Shown piece by piece: positions 1 to 8,438 of a stretch of 64,000 bases of DNA. This DNA is from Bacteroidota bacterium (GTDB lineage: Bacteria > Bacteroidota > Bacteroidia > Cytophagales > Cyclobacteriaceae): NCBI GenBank assembly GCA_016866385.1, contig VGMU01000001.1:1-64000 (forward strand). The letters are read 5' to 3'. The position numbers and the translations under genes are program-made. The notes beneath the pieces are model-generated. The model was not told the DNA's origin. It ran no database searches and worked only from the letters and a program-made list of their open reading frames with translations. Position 1 is the stretch's first letter. Every line of letters begins with the position of its first letter.

Positions 1-529
1 TTGGCTCCTTTACCGTTTCAATTTCCTTGAGTTGCTGAGAAATCAAGTTGAATTGAAAGGTATGTACCTTCTTTTCTAGGGAGTCTTTGGCATTTTTATT
101 TTTTGCTTTTTGCTCCGCCCAATCCGATTTCACTACCTCTGCCGTACTTTTCACAGTAAATTGAAGGGTATTCTCATCGCCGAGCAACTTCATATTATCC
201 AACTTGAGGTGCTGCCCGTCAAAGGGATCCTTGACTGCTTTGGTGAGTTCGGCCGCAAGTTTGTCTACATCAAAAAGTGAGGTTTTGGTCCTTCGAACTG
301 GGTCAACAAGCACCCATTTCTTCCCTTGGGAAGTTTCGTATTCGTACCAAAATCGATCGGATTTTTTCATCCAATGTGCATCCACACTGGTAGAGAAAAT
401 CATTTTTTTCAATTTGTCAGGAGAAAAACGAGATGCCAACTCGTAATTTCCTTTTGGACTAGACTCTTGAGCAAAGGTGAGCGGCGCAACCATCAGGTAG
501 GCCAGGGCTAAGTAAAGGAGCTTCTTCAT
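1..529 (-). CDS. S9 family peptidase (DPP IV/prolyl oligopeptidase type), N-terminal part
   Basis: Reading leftward from an ATG at 527-529, an open frame of about 176 codons runs off the window start. It begins with a signal peptide ending near LTFAQ, so the product is exported. The visible part has ASRFSPDKLKKMIFSTSVD, DAHWMKKSDRFWYEYET and WVLVDPVRRTKTSLFDVDK. This opening is characteristic of Bacteroidota S9 serine peptidases of the dipeptidyl peptidase IV group, where it starts the beta-propeller domain. The catalytic alpha/beta-hydrolase domain lies outside the window, so activity cannot be judged. The gene is divergent from the metallophosphoesterase at 789. The family call is from recognition of this N-terminal pattern. 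Confidence 0.75.
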   Translation of the reverse strand, partial: MKKLLYLALAYLMVAPLTFAQESSPKGNYELASRFSPDKLKKMIFSTSVDAHWMKKSDRFWYEYETSQGKKWVLVDPVRRTKTSLFDVDKLAAELTKAVKDPFDGQHLKLDNMKLLGDENTLQFTVKSTAEVVKSDWAEQKAKNKNAKDSLEKKVHTFQFNLISQQLKEIETVKEP

Positions 530-788
530 CTTAATCATTTTTTCTATGTTACGAAACTAAAGCATCCGAAACAAGGCTATAGACCGCTTACGTAATTTTT
601 TCTTTTCATATATTTTTTTATCCCCTGGAAATCCCCTTTCCTACATCAGGGTAGTTAAAATTTTTAATATTTCCTTAATAAATGGATAACTTTTACCAAA
701 TAAAATTCTGTTTTATACACATAAAAATAATATTTTAAAAACGATGTGTTGATTCTAAAACCCTAGTTTTCGAAGCAAAAGAACATCT

Positions 789-1655
789 GTGAAGACCTGC
801 TATAAAACAATCATTGTTTCAGACGTACATCTGGGGACTAAGGGCTCCAAAGCAAAGGAAATTGTTCGATTTTTAAAGCAATTTCAATGTGATAACCTGA
901 TCCTGAACGGGGATATCATCGATGGATGGCAATTAAAGAAGTCGGGACGTTGGAAAAGAAAACACACTCGTTTTTTTAATGTAATCCTAAAAATGATAGA
1001 AAGCCAAGAAACTAGGGTGTACTATCTGAGAGGGAATCACGATGATTTTTTGGATCAAATTCTTCCGCTTCAAATTGGAAAGCTTCACATCTTATCAGAA
1101 ATGACCTATCAAAGCCATGGGAAATCCTATTTCATTACTCACGGTGACGTATTTGATAGTATAACCACTAATCTTCGGTGGATTGCTTACCTAGGAGATG
1201 TAGGATATACCTTTCTACTATGGCTAAATCGAGTAGTAAATTATTACCGATTTCGTAAAGGTCTTCCATATTTTTCTCTTTCTCAATACGTTAAAGGGAA
1301 AGTTAAACAAGCCGTTTCCTACATTGATGATTACGAATCAGAACTTGCCAAAATGGCCAAGGCGAAAGGTTGCGATGGCATCATTTGTGGACACATCCAC
1401 AAGCCGGAAAATAGACTGATAAATGGTATTCACTACATGAACTCTGGGGATTGGGTTGAATCCATGAGTGCCTTGGCTGAGGATCATGAAGGACATTGGG
1501 AACTTATCTTCTTCAACCAATTGGATTTTGGAAAAGCAAGTGAAAAACCAGAGTACCTCACTAGAAATAGTTACGAAAATAGACAAGAAGAACCCTTGCC
1601 GCAAGTAGCATTTTCTAGTGTGAATGACATTTCCTTTCAAACCCGCTCCATTTAA
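789..1655 (+). CDS. LpxH-like metallophosphoesterase (UDP-2,3-diacylglucosamine diphosphatase family)
   Basis: A 288-residue calcineurin-like phosphoesterase with the full metal-binding motif set: D12 and H14 in SDVHLG, D42 in NGDIIDG, N83-H84 in RGNHDD, H118 in THGD, and H202/H204 in CGHIH. Proteins of this type are annotated as UDP-2,3-diacylglucosamine diphosphatases, which make lipid X in lipid A synthesis. Many are divergent paralogues, so the substrate is inferred. The start is a GTG; the upstream in-frame ATG at 744 meets a stop two codons later. A glycosyltransferase follows 8 bp downstream, so the pair is probably one operon acting on a shared glycolipid. Confidence 0.85.
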   Translation: MKTCYKTIIVSDVHLGTKGSKAKEIVRFLKQFQCDNLILNGDIIDGWQLKKSGRWKRKHTRFFNVILKMIESQETRVYYLRGNHDDFLDQILPLQIGKLHILSEMTYQSHGKSYFITHGDVFDSITTNLRWIAYLGDVGYTFLLWLNRVVNYYRFRKGLPYFSLSQYVKGKVKQAVSYIDDYESELAKMAKAKGCDGIICGHIHKPENRLINGIHYMNSGDWVESMSALAEDHEGHWELIFFNQLDFGKASEKPEYLTRNSYENRQEEPLPQVAFSSVNDISFQTRSI

Positions 1656-1663
1656 GGATAAAG

Positions 1664-2773
1664 ATGAAGTTTATATTTATTATTCAAGGGGAAGGTAGAG
1701 GACATTTGACACAAGCACTTTCTTTTGCCTCATTACTGCGCTCTCAGGGTCATGAGTTATTAGGTGCAGTAGTTGGAAAAAGTCAAAGAAGAACCTTGCC
1801 AGATTTCTTCATCCAAAAAATAGGGGTTCCCATTACGCTAGTAGATAGTCCAAATTTTGAAACTGATGGGATAGAAAAGAAAATCCTCCTCGGAAAAACA
1901 ATTTGGAAAAACACATTGAAACTTTCCTTATTCTGGAAAAGTATTCAAGCAATCCACAAACTTCTTAAGGAAAAAGAACCTGACGTAATCGTTAATTTTT
2001 ATGAAATCTTAGGTGGGATTTATCCTCTATTCTATAAAACAAATGCAAGCGTTTGGGTTATTGGTCACCAATATCTAGAGAGACATCCAGCATTTGCTTT
2101 CGCGCCAAATCGCCCACTAGAGAAATTACTTTTTCAGATGCACACCAGGTTTACTGCTTTTGGATCCCAAAAAAAACTTGCTTTGTCTTTTTTACCCAAA
2201 GAAAGCACCAAAGAAGTAAGGGTACTACCTCCCTTACTTAGGCCAGAAATTAGAGATTTGAAAGTTTCTTATACAGGGTTTTATCTCACCTACATGGTCA
2301 ATCCTGGATATGCTAATGAGGTAGTACAGTATGCTAAAAATAATCCTCAACAAATCATTATGGCATTTTGGGATAAAAAACAGGCGGCAGAAACCGAATA
2401 TCCACTACCCAATCTTAGTTTTCATAAGGTAAATGATCAAAAATTCTTAGAAGCTATGGCCTCCTGCTCAGGATTAGTTTGTACGGCTGGATTTGAGTCA
2501 GTCTGTGAGGCCATGTATCTTGGTAAGCCAGTAATTATGGTTCCTGTAGCTGGGCATTACGAGCAGGCCTGCAATGCTCTTGATGGAGAGAATTCTGGAG
2601 CAGGGTGGGCCTCAGACCGTTTTGATTTTGAAAAATTAACCAATTTATCTTCAGGTGAATGTACTTCCCGCCTGATGAAAGCCTGGGTAGATCAATGGCC
2701 AAAAAAATTACAGGAATTAACTGCTGAAGAGAGGGTTAATTTCCCTTTCATTTTCCAAAGTCAATTGACTTAG
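1664..2773 (+). CDS. Glycosyltransferase, GT28/MurG-like (COG1819-type) family
   Basis: A 369-residue predicted GT-B fold transferase. The N-terminal glycine-rich loop is QGEGRGHLTQA (8-18). The nucleotide-sugar-binding half has CTAGFESVCEA (273-283) followed by GKPVIMVPVAGHYEQ (287-301), the acceptor/donor motif of MurG-like and related enzymes. There is no signal peptide or clear membrane segment, so it probably works at the inner face of the membrane. ATG start with AAGGATAAAG just upstream. It follows the metallophosphoesterase by 8 bp and is presumably co-transcribed. Its stop overlaps the stop of the convergent gene at 2770. The substrate is unknown; modification of an outer-membrane glycolipid is inferred from context. 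Confidence 0.75.
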   Translation: MKFIFIIQGEGRGHLTQALSFASLLRSQGHELLGAVVGKSQRRTLPDFFIQKIGVPITLVDSPNFETDGIEKKILLGKTIWKNTLKLSLFWKSIQAIHKLLKEKEPDVIVNFYEILGGIYPLFYKTNASVWVIGHQYLERHPAFAFAPNRPLEKLLFQMHTRFTAFGSQKKLALSFLPKESTKEVRVLPPLLRPEIRDLKVSYTGFYLTYMVNPGYANEVVQYAKNNPQQIIMAFWDKKQAAETEYPLPNLSFHKVNDQKFLEAMASCSGLVCTAGFESVCEAMYLGKPVIMVPVAGHYEQACNALDGENSGAGWASDRFDFEKLTNLSSGECTSRLMKAWVDQWPKKLQELTAEERVNFPFIFQSQLT

Positions 2774-3174
2774 CAGTTCATAGAATTCTTTTCTTCTTCC
2801 GTAAGATCTTCCCATTTCTTGTAAACCACCTGACCCCCTACACTTATTTTTGCATAGGGAAAAAAGACCTTTTTTACCTTTCTTCGCTCTTCTAAAGATA
2901 ATTTTTCATAAAGGGATTGAAGTTCCCTGGCCTCTTCATCCAACTGGATAATAAAGTCCTGACTGGGCTGGATGAACAAGCGGTTTTGGTTGGCTTTGGT
3001 CTGAAAACGAAGGTATTTTTGGGTATATTCCTCCAGTAGAGTAGAAGGAGGCGTCTGTACCGGTATCAGGCCTAAACTTGCCTCTTGACCCTGGGTAGTA
3101 GTTTTAAGAGGATACATCTGCAGGCCAACCAGCACAATCAGAATTAAAACGAAGAAGAGACTTAGTTTTTTCAT
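2770..3174 (-). CDS. Small secreted or membrane-anchored hypothetical protein
   Basis: A 134-residue protein with one hydrophobic segment at residues 4-20 (LSLFFVLILIVLVGLQM), either a signal peptide or an N-terminal anchor. The rest is hydrophilic and highly charged, with EEYTQKYLRFQTKANQNRL and a C-terminal part containing LSLEERRKVKKVFFPYAK and YKKWEDLTEEEK. The latter resembles short charged extensions found in some Bacteroidota membrane-bound proteins. I do not recognise a family. Its stop codon TAA (2770-2772) overlaps the stop of the convergent glycosyltransferase gene. Confidence 0.6.
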   Translation of the reverse strand: MKKLSLFFVLILIVLVGLQMYPLKTTTQGQEASLGLIPVQTPPSTLLEEYTQKYLRFQTKANQNRLFIQPSQDFIIQLDEEARELQSLYEKLSLEERRKVKKVFFPYAKISVGGQVVYKKWEDLTEEEKNSMNC

Positions 3175-3474
3175 GGTTCTGTGTATAAAATAACCTAAAC
3201 TAAAGTAAAGGCTCTTTCTTGATTATAAGATAATTTTTTTAAAAGTATAGGATATTTCTATGGATCACAAGGTAATGGGCTACATTTCCTCCTACCCTCT
3301 CCCATTAGGCACAAAAATCAATCGATTTCCTAAGGCACCTCTAGAAAGTAGGTAGGGAGTTGAATTATGGTGAGGAGCATAGGGTAAAAAATTGTTTTTC
3401 ATTCTATCGATTTTTTTTGCGCTGAAATGGCTTGAAAATGATAATTTCACCCTCCGCTTAATGAGCTAAGGTGC
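3175..3474. other. Divergent intergenic region
   Basis: 300 bp between two divergent genes, so it must hold both promoters. On the plus strand a TTTG at 3416-3419 and TAATTTC from 3442 resemble the -33/-7 boxes, but spacing is 22 bp and the -7 box is imperfect. No RNA gene or further reading frame was seen. Confidence 0.4.
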
Positions 3475-6147
3475 ATGTCTGCAGAACAAAATAGATTACT
3501 AGAGGATAAGGAAAGAAAAAAGCATTGGAAGAAATGGGGACCTTACCTTACCGACAGACAATGGGGCACGGTTAGGGAAGATTACAGTCCTGATGGTGCA
3601 GCATGGGAAAATGTGCCCCATGACCATGCCCGAAGTAAGGCTTACCGTTGGGGTGAAGAAGGGATTGCGGGAATATCCGATCACCGACAGCTGCTTTGCA
3701 TGGCCTGGGCCTTTTGGAACGGCAAGGATCCGTTTATCAAAGAGCGATTTTTTGGACTCACTGGCAACGAAGGAAATCATGGGGAAGATGTCAAAGAAGT
3801 CTACTACTACCTTGATTCCACTCCCTCCCACAGCTACATGAAGATGCTCTACAAGTATCCTCAAGGTGAGTTTCCCTACAAACAATTGGTGGAGGGAAAT
3901 AAAAAAGCAGACAAGCACCATCCCGAGTTTGAACTCATTGATACAGGGTTATTTGACGATGACCGCTACTTTGATATTCTTATCGAGTATGCCAAAGAAG
4001 ATGTAGAGGACATGGTGGGCATGGCAACCATCCACAACAGAGGTCCTGAGTCAGCTAAAATTTGGGTAATGCCTACCGTTTGGTTTCGTAAATTCTGGTT
4101 TACAGGGGATGAACCCTTCATGCCAAAGATTACCAAGCAATCGGAGGACTCTATAAAGGCCTTCAATCCCAAATCAGGAAACTATTTGTTCCATTTTTCC
4201 AATCCCAAAGAATTGGTTTTTTGTGACAATGAAACCAATCGGGAAAGGCTGTATGGGATTCCTAACGAACGTACCTCCACCAAAGATGCCATCAATGACT
4301 ACCTGATTTCAGGAGATACCACCAGACTTGCTTCCAAGCCTACGGGAACTAAAGCTGCAGCCATCTATGAACTGGAAATTCCCGCTGGGGGGCAGGCCCA
4401 GGTATACTTCCGAATGCAACACCATTCTGGCGAAAATCCCCTTACCTCTTGCCAAGAAATTTTAAAAAAACGTAAAGAGGAGGCAGATGAGTTTTACCAA
4501 GATCTCCAGCAAAATGTGATTCAGGAGGACCATAAATCCATACAGCGTCAAGCCTTTGCCGGGTTACTTTGGTCCAAGCAGTTTTATTACTACGATGTCA
4601 ACCGCTGGCTTGAGGGAGACCCCGGGAGATATAGTCCTCCTCAAGAACGAAAAAAAGGAAGGAACCACTCCTGGACCCACCTTCAAAATTTTGATATCAT
4701 TTCCATGCCCGACAAGTGGGAATACCCTTGGTATGCCGCATGGGATCTGGCATTTCATTGCATTCCCCTCGCACGAATAGACGCTGAATTTGCCAAAAAT
4801 CAGCTTTTGCTTCTTCTCAACGAGTGGTACATGCATCCCAATGGGCAAATGCCCGCCTACGAATGGAATTTTTCAGATGTGAATCCACCCGTACACGCCT
4901 TTGCCGTGCAGCGCGTTTATCAAATTGACAAGAAAATCAATGGTGGCAAAGGAGATCAGGAGTTCTTAGAACGTGCCATGCACAAACTCATGCTGAATTT
5001 TACCTGGTGGGTCAATAGAAAGGATTCAGAAGGCAATAATATTTTTGAGGGAGGATTCTTGGGCTTAGATAATATTTCTCTCTTTGACAGAAGCCACGCA
5101 CAATACTACCAGGGTAAATTAGAGCAAGCTGACGGAACCTCCTGGATGGCGATGTTTTCACTCAATATGCTACGCATCGCTCTTGACCTTTGCGAATTCA
5201 ATACAGTCTACCAATTCAGTGCCACCAAATTCCTAGAGCATTTCCTGTACATCGCTGGCGCGATGAATACAATTTCCTCCGAACAAATTTCTCTTTGGGA
5301 CGATGAGGATAATTTTTTCTACGACATTTTTCATTACCAAGGCAAAGATCCTAAAAAACTTAAGGTTAGGTCAATTGTAGGTCTCATACCCTTATTTGCA
5401 GTAGAACCTATTCGGGAAGAGATGTTTGACAACCTACCCGAATTCAAGAAGCGACTGGATTTTTTCCTTAGGGTTAAACCCAAACTTGCCTCCTTGGTGT
5501 CTAGCTGGATTCAACCGGGATACGAAAAACGAAGGTTGTTTTCCCTACTTCGAGGACATCGAATGAAAAGTGTCCTTCAACGCATGTTGAATGAAGAAGA
5601 ATTTTTGAGCGAATTTGGCATTCGTTCCTTGTCCAAATACCATGAAGCTCATTCCTACACCATGAAAATCAATGGGGACACCCTATCGATACGCTATACC
5701 CCAGGAGAAGCGGATACCCAGATGTTTGGAGGAAATTCCAACTGGCGAGGTCCCATTTGGTTTCCCATCAACTTCCTCATCATGGAGTCCTTAAAAAAGT
5801 TTGACAGCTATTATGGGGAAGATTTTTCTATAGAATATCCCACGGGCTCTGGAAACTACCTGACCATGGATATTATTGCCAAGGAGCTTTCCTTACGTTG
5901 CATTTCTATTTTTAGCCGCGACAAAGATGGCAAACGTCCCGTGTTTGGAAATCAGATCAAATTCCAAGAAGATCCTCATTTTAAAGATTATATCCTCTTT
6001 TTTGAATATTTCCATGGAGATTCTGGAAAAGGACTTGGAGCTTCCCACCAAACCGGATGGACTGCATTGGTGGCTGAAATGATTCACTCCTACTACCAAC
6101 CCTCTTCCCCACATCAAGATGGCGCTGCTCCCCTTTTTAGAAGTTAA
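3475..6147 (+). CDS. Glycoside hydrolase family 63-type glucosidase
   Basis: An 890-residue cytoplasmic protein with no signal peptide. It opens with WGPYLTDRQWGTVREDYS (21-38) and HDHARSKAYRWGEEGIAG (50-67), the signature of bacterial GH63/MOGS-like glucosidases. The (alpha/alpha)6 barrel region contains WYAAWDLAFHCIPLA (419-433), where D424 is the likely general acid. NSNWRGPIWFPINFLI near residue 755-770 matches the second conserved catalytic-region block. GH63 enzymes release glucose from alpha-glucosides such as oligosaccharides and glucosylglycerate; the substrate here cannot be told. ATG was chosen because the frame and family start agree. The 3' end overlaps rnhB by 29 bp. Confidence 0.85.
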   Translation: MSAEQNRLLEDKERKKHWKKWGPYLTDRQWGTVREDYSPDGAAWENVPHDHARSKAYRWGEEGIAGISDHRQLLCMAWAFWNGKDPFIKERFFGLTGNEGNHGEDVKEVYYYLDSTPSHSYMKMLYKYPQGEFPYKQLVEGNKKADKHHPEFELIDTGLFDDDRYFDILIEYAKEDVEDMVGMATIHNRGPESAKIWVMPTVWFRKFWFTGDEPFMPKITKQSEDSIKAFNPKSGNYLFHFSNPKELVFCDNETNRERLYGIPNERTSTKDAINDYLISGDTTRLASKPTGTKAAAIYELEIPAGGQAQVYFRMQHHSGENPLTSCQEILKKRKEEADEFYQDLQQNVIQEDHKSIQRQAFAGLLWSKQFYYYDVNRWLEGDPGRYSPPQERKKGRNHSWTHLQNFDIISMPDKWEYPWYAAWDLAFHCIPLARIDAEFAKNQLLLLLNEWYMHPNGQMPAYEWNFSDVNPPVHAFAVQRVYQIDKKINGGKGDQEFLERAMHKLMLNFTWWVNRKDSEGNNIFEGGFLGLDNISLFDRSHAQYYQGKLEQADGTSWMAMFSLNMLRIALDLCEFNTVYQFSATKFLEHFLYIAGAMNTISSEQISLWDDEDNFFYDIFHYQGKDPKKLKVRSIVGLIPLFAVEPIREEMFDNLPEFKKRLDFFLRVKPKLASLVSSWIQPGYEKRRLFSLLRGHRMKSVLQRMLNEEEFLSEFGIRSLSKYHEAHSYTMKINGDTLSIRYTPGEADTQMFGGNSNWRGPIWFPINFLIMESLKKFDSYYGEDFSIEYPTGSGNYLTMDIIAKELSLRCISIFSRDKDGKRPVFGNQIKFQEDPHFKDYILFFEYFHGDSGKGLGASHQTGWTALVAEMIHSYYQPSSPHQDGAAPLFRS

Positions 6148-6721
6148 TCGCATAGAGGCAGGATGTGATGAAGTTGGCCGAGGTTGCTTGGCTGGTCCAG
6201 TAGTAGCTGCGGCGGTGATTTTGCCAAGTAATTACCGCAATCCCTGGATCAACGATTCCAAGCAACTTGAAAAGAAGCAGCGAGAAGATTTGGTGGAAGA
6301 AATTCAGCAGCATGCGCTGGCCTGGGCCATAGGAGAAGCCAGCGTTGAGGAAATCGATAAGATCAATATCCTGAAAGCTTCATTCCTAGCTATGGAGCGG
6401 GCAATAAATGCGTTATCCTTGACTCCTGAGCATTTGCTAATCGATGGGAATGCCTGGAAATCCAAGCTACAATATCCTTTTACCTGCGTGGTCAAAGGAG
6501 ATAGTCTTTTAGCCTCTATTGCTTCGGCTTCCATCCTGGCCAAGGTCCACCGGGATCACATGATGGAAGAATTGGCTAAGCAACACCCCCATTACGGATG
6601 GGAGACCAATGCAGGCTACGCCACCAAAATCCATAGGGATGGAATTGTGAGGCATGGAATTACTCCTTGGCACAGAAAGAGTTTCCAACTTCTCCCCTCC
6701 CAATTGTCCTTAGGGATATGA
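6119..6721 (+). CDS. rnhB: Ribonuclease HII
   Basis: A 200-residue protein of normal RNase HII length, which removes ribonucleotides misincorporated in DNA and RNA primers. The catalytic motif DEVGRG is at 17-22 (D17, E18), with further acidic residues D109 in LLIDGNAW and D146 in KVHRDHMM. NDSKQL (45-50) and the conserved ending GITPWHRKSF are also present. The start lies inside the upstream glycosidase gene (29 bp overlap, different frame); no later start preserves the first motif, so the overlap is probably real and the genes are translationally linked. Confidence 0.95.
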   Translation: MALLPFLEVNRIEAGCDEVGRGCLAGPVVAAAVILPSNYRNPWINDSKQLEKKQREDLVEEIQQHALAWAIGEASVEEIDKINILKASFLAMERAINALSLTPEHLLIDGNAWKSKLQYPFTCVVKGDSLLASIASASILAKVHRDHMMEELAKQHPHYGWETNAGYATKIHRDGIVRHGITPWHRKSFQLLPSQLSLGI

Positions 6722-6754
6722 TAGATTCCCCCTATTTTTCTACGTCCTAGATAA

Positions 6755-8143
6755 TCAACTCATTTCCTTGAGTTCCCCTACCACTTTGGTGATGGTCTGT
6801 TTGGCATCCCCAAACAACATCAAGCAATTGGGGTATCCGAAAAGCTCATTTTCAATACCTGCATAGCCCTTGCCCATACTTCTTTTAGAAACGATGACCG
6901 TCTTGGCTTTATCAGCATTGAGTATAGGCATCCCAAAAATGGGACTTTGGGGATTGGTTCTTGCAGCTGGATTGACTACGTCATTGGCACCTACCACAAA
7001 TACCAAGTCGGTGGTGGCAAATTCTTCGTTGATTTCATCCATCTCCAGCAATTTGTCATAAGAAATATTGGCCTCTGCAAGCAATACATTCATATGACCA
7101 GGCATCCGTCCTGCTACCGGGTGTATGGCAAAGCGAAAATTAATATTTCTTTTTTCACAGAGTTCCATCAGTTCTCGGATCACATGCTGGGCTTGAGCAA
7201 CAGCCATTCCGTAGCCTGGTACCACAATAATGGAGGAGGCAGCATCCACGAGCATGGCCGTTTCCTCCACGCCAATTTCTTTGATTACCACAGCAGGTCC
7301 ATCGACTCCAGGTCCAGAAGCAGTTTGACCAAAACCTCCCAAGAGCACATTGGTCAGGGAGCGGTTCATGGCCTTACACATGATTTGAGTCAAAATAATT
7401 CCCGATGCTCCTACCAGGGACCCCGCCACGATAAGAACATTATTGTTTAAAATAAATCCCGTAGCGCAAGCAGCCATACCCGAATAGGAATTGAGTAAGG
7501 AAATAACTACCGGCATATCCGCTCCACCAATCGGTATGACGGTTAAAATTCCCAGCAAGAGAGAGATTACCACCACGACCATAAGGAAGGTCAATTGGCT
7601 AGGATCTATAAATACAGCTACAGAAGCGGCAATAAAGGCTATCAGCAACAGGAGATTCAGAAAATGCTGCCCTTTGAAGGTAATGGGCTGTCCTGAAACC
7701 TTACCATCTAACTTGAGGTAGGCAACCATGGATCCTGTAAAGGTCACTCCTCCAATCAACAGGGAAACTAAAATACTGCTCAAATTGATCGCATCCAGAG
7801 CAGTGGGGTTGGTTTCACTTTTAAGGTAGTAATCTGACAGAGCCACAGCAAAAGAAGCCAGTCCTCCAAAACCATTAAATAAGGCCACCATTTCTGGGAT
7901 TTTGGTCATCTCCACCTTATAGGCATAGTACAATCCTACGATGGTTCCTAGGAGAATACAGGCAAAAATTTCCAAAAAAGTGAGCACCTCGAGGGTCACT
8001 AAGGTAGCTACTATGGCAATCAGCATGCCTACAGCTGAAAGTACATTTCCTTTTCGGGCATCCTTGGTTTTTCCTAGAAACTTAATTCCCAGGATAAAGA
8101 GGACCGAAGCGAGTAGATAGGCAAGTTGGATTCCTGTGGTCAT
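6755..8143 (-). CDS. pntB: NAD(P) transhydrogenase subunit beta
   Basis: A 462-residue inner-membrane protein. The N-terminal two thirds is hydrophobic with about eight or nine membrane helices that form the proton channel. The cytoplasmic domain III binds NADP(H), with VVPGYGMAVAQAQHVIREL, HPVAGRMPGHMNVLLAEA and VGANDVVNPAA. With PntA it transfers hydride from NADH to NADP+ using the proton gradient, supplying NADPH for biosynthesis and redox defence. It is third in the operon pntAA-pntAB-pntB and overlaps pntAB by 4 bp (ATGA), suggesting translational coupling. Length is normal. Confidence 0.96.
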   Translation of the reverse strand: MTTGIQLAYLLASVLFILGIKFLGKTKDARKGNVLSAVGMLIAIVATLVTLEVLTFLEIFACILLGTIVGLYYAYKVEMTKIPEMVALFNGFGGLASFAVALSDYYLKSETNPTALDAINLSSILVSLLIGGVTFTGSMVAYLKLDGKVSGQPITFKGQHFLNLLLLIAFIAASVAVFIDPSQLTFLMVVVVISLLLGILTVIPIGGADMPVVISLLNSYSGMAACATGFILNNNVLIVAGSLVGASGIILTQIMCKAMNRSLTNVLLGGFGQTASGPGVDGPAVVIKEIGVEETAMLVDAASSIIVVPGYGMAVAQAQHVIRELMELCEKRNINFRFAIHPVAGRMPGHMNVLLAEANISYDKLLEMDEINEEFATTDLVFVVGANDVVNPAARTNPQSPIFGMPILNADKAKTVIVSKRSMGKGYAGIENELFGYPNCLMLFGDAKQTITKVVGELKEMS

Positions 8144-8427
8144 TTTTTCTTAAACATTTTCAGCATTCGATCGGTCACGGCATAGCCACCCACCACGTTG
8201 ATGGTCGCAAGCACCAAGGCCGCCATACCTAGCCATTTGCTGGTGCTGGTGAATCCCAGTTCATTGCAAGCGATCAAGGCCCCCACAATAGTAATTCCTG
8301 AAATGGCATTAGATCCAGACATCAAAGGGGTATGCAAGGTAGGTGGCACCTTAGAAATAAGTTCAAATCCAAGGTAGCTAGCTAGTACTAACACATAAAT
8401 TAGAACGATTAGATCAGAAATTTCCAT
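8140..8427 (-). CDS. pntAB: NAD(P) transhydrogenase subunit alpha part 2 (membrane domain)
   Basis: A 95-residue protein with three predicted membrane helices, including VLIYVLVLASYLGFELIS and ISGITIVGALIACNELGF. HTPLMSGSNAISGI (32-45) is a conserved channel segment. It corresponds to the C-terminal membrane domain of the single-chain PntA of E. coli. Many Bacteroidota and alphaproteobacteria encode it separately, so this is the normal three-gene form and not a frameshift. It lies 11 bp after pntAA and overlaps pntB by 4 bp. Confidence 0.93.
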   Translation of the reverse strand: MEISDLIVLIYVLVLASYLGFELISKVPPTLHTPLMSGSNAISGITIVGALIACNELGFTSTSKWLGMAALVLATINVVGGYAVTDRMLKMFKKK

Positions 8428-8438
8428 AGGCTAGCCTT

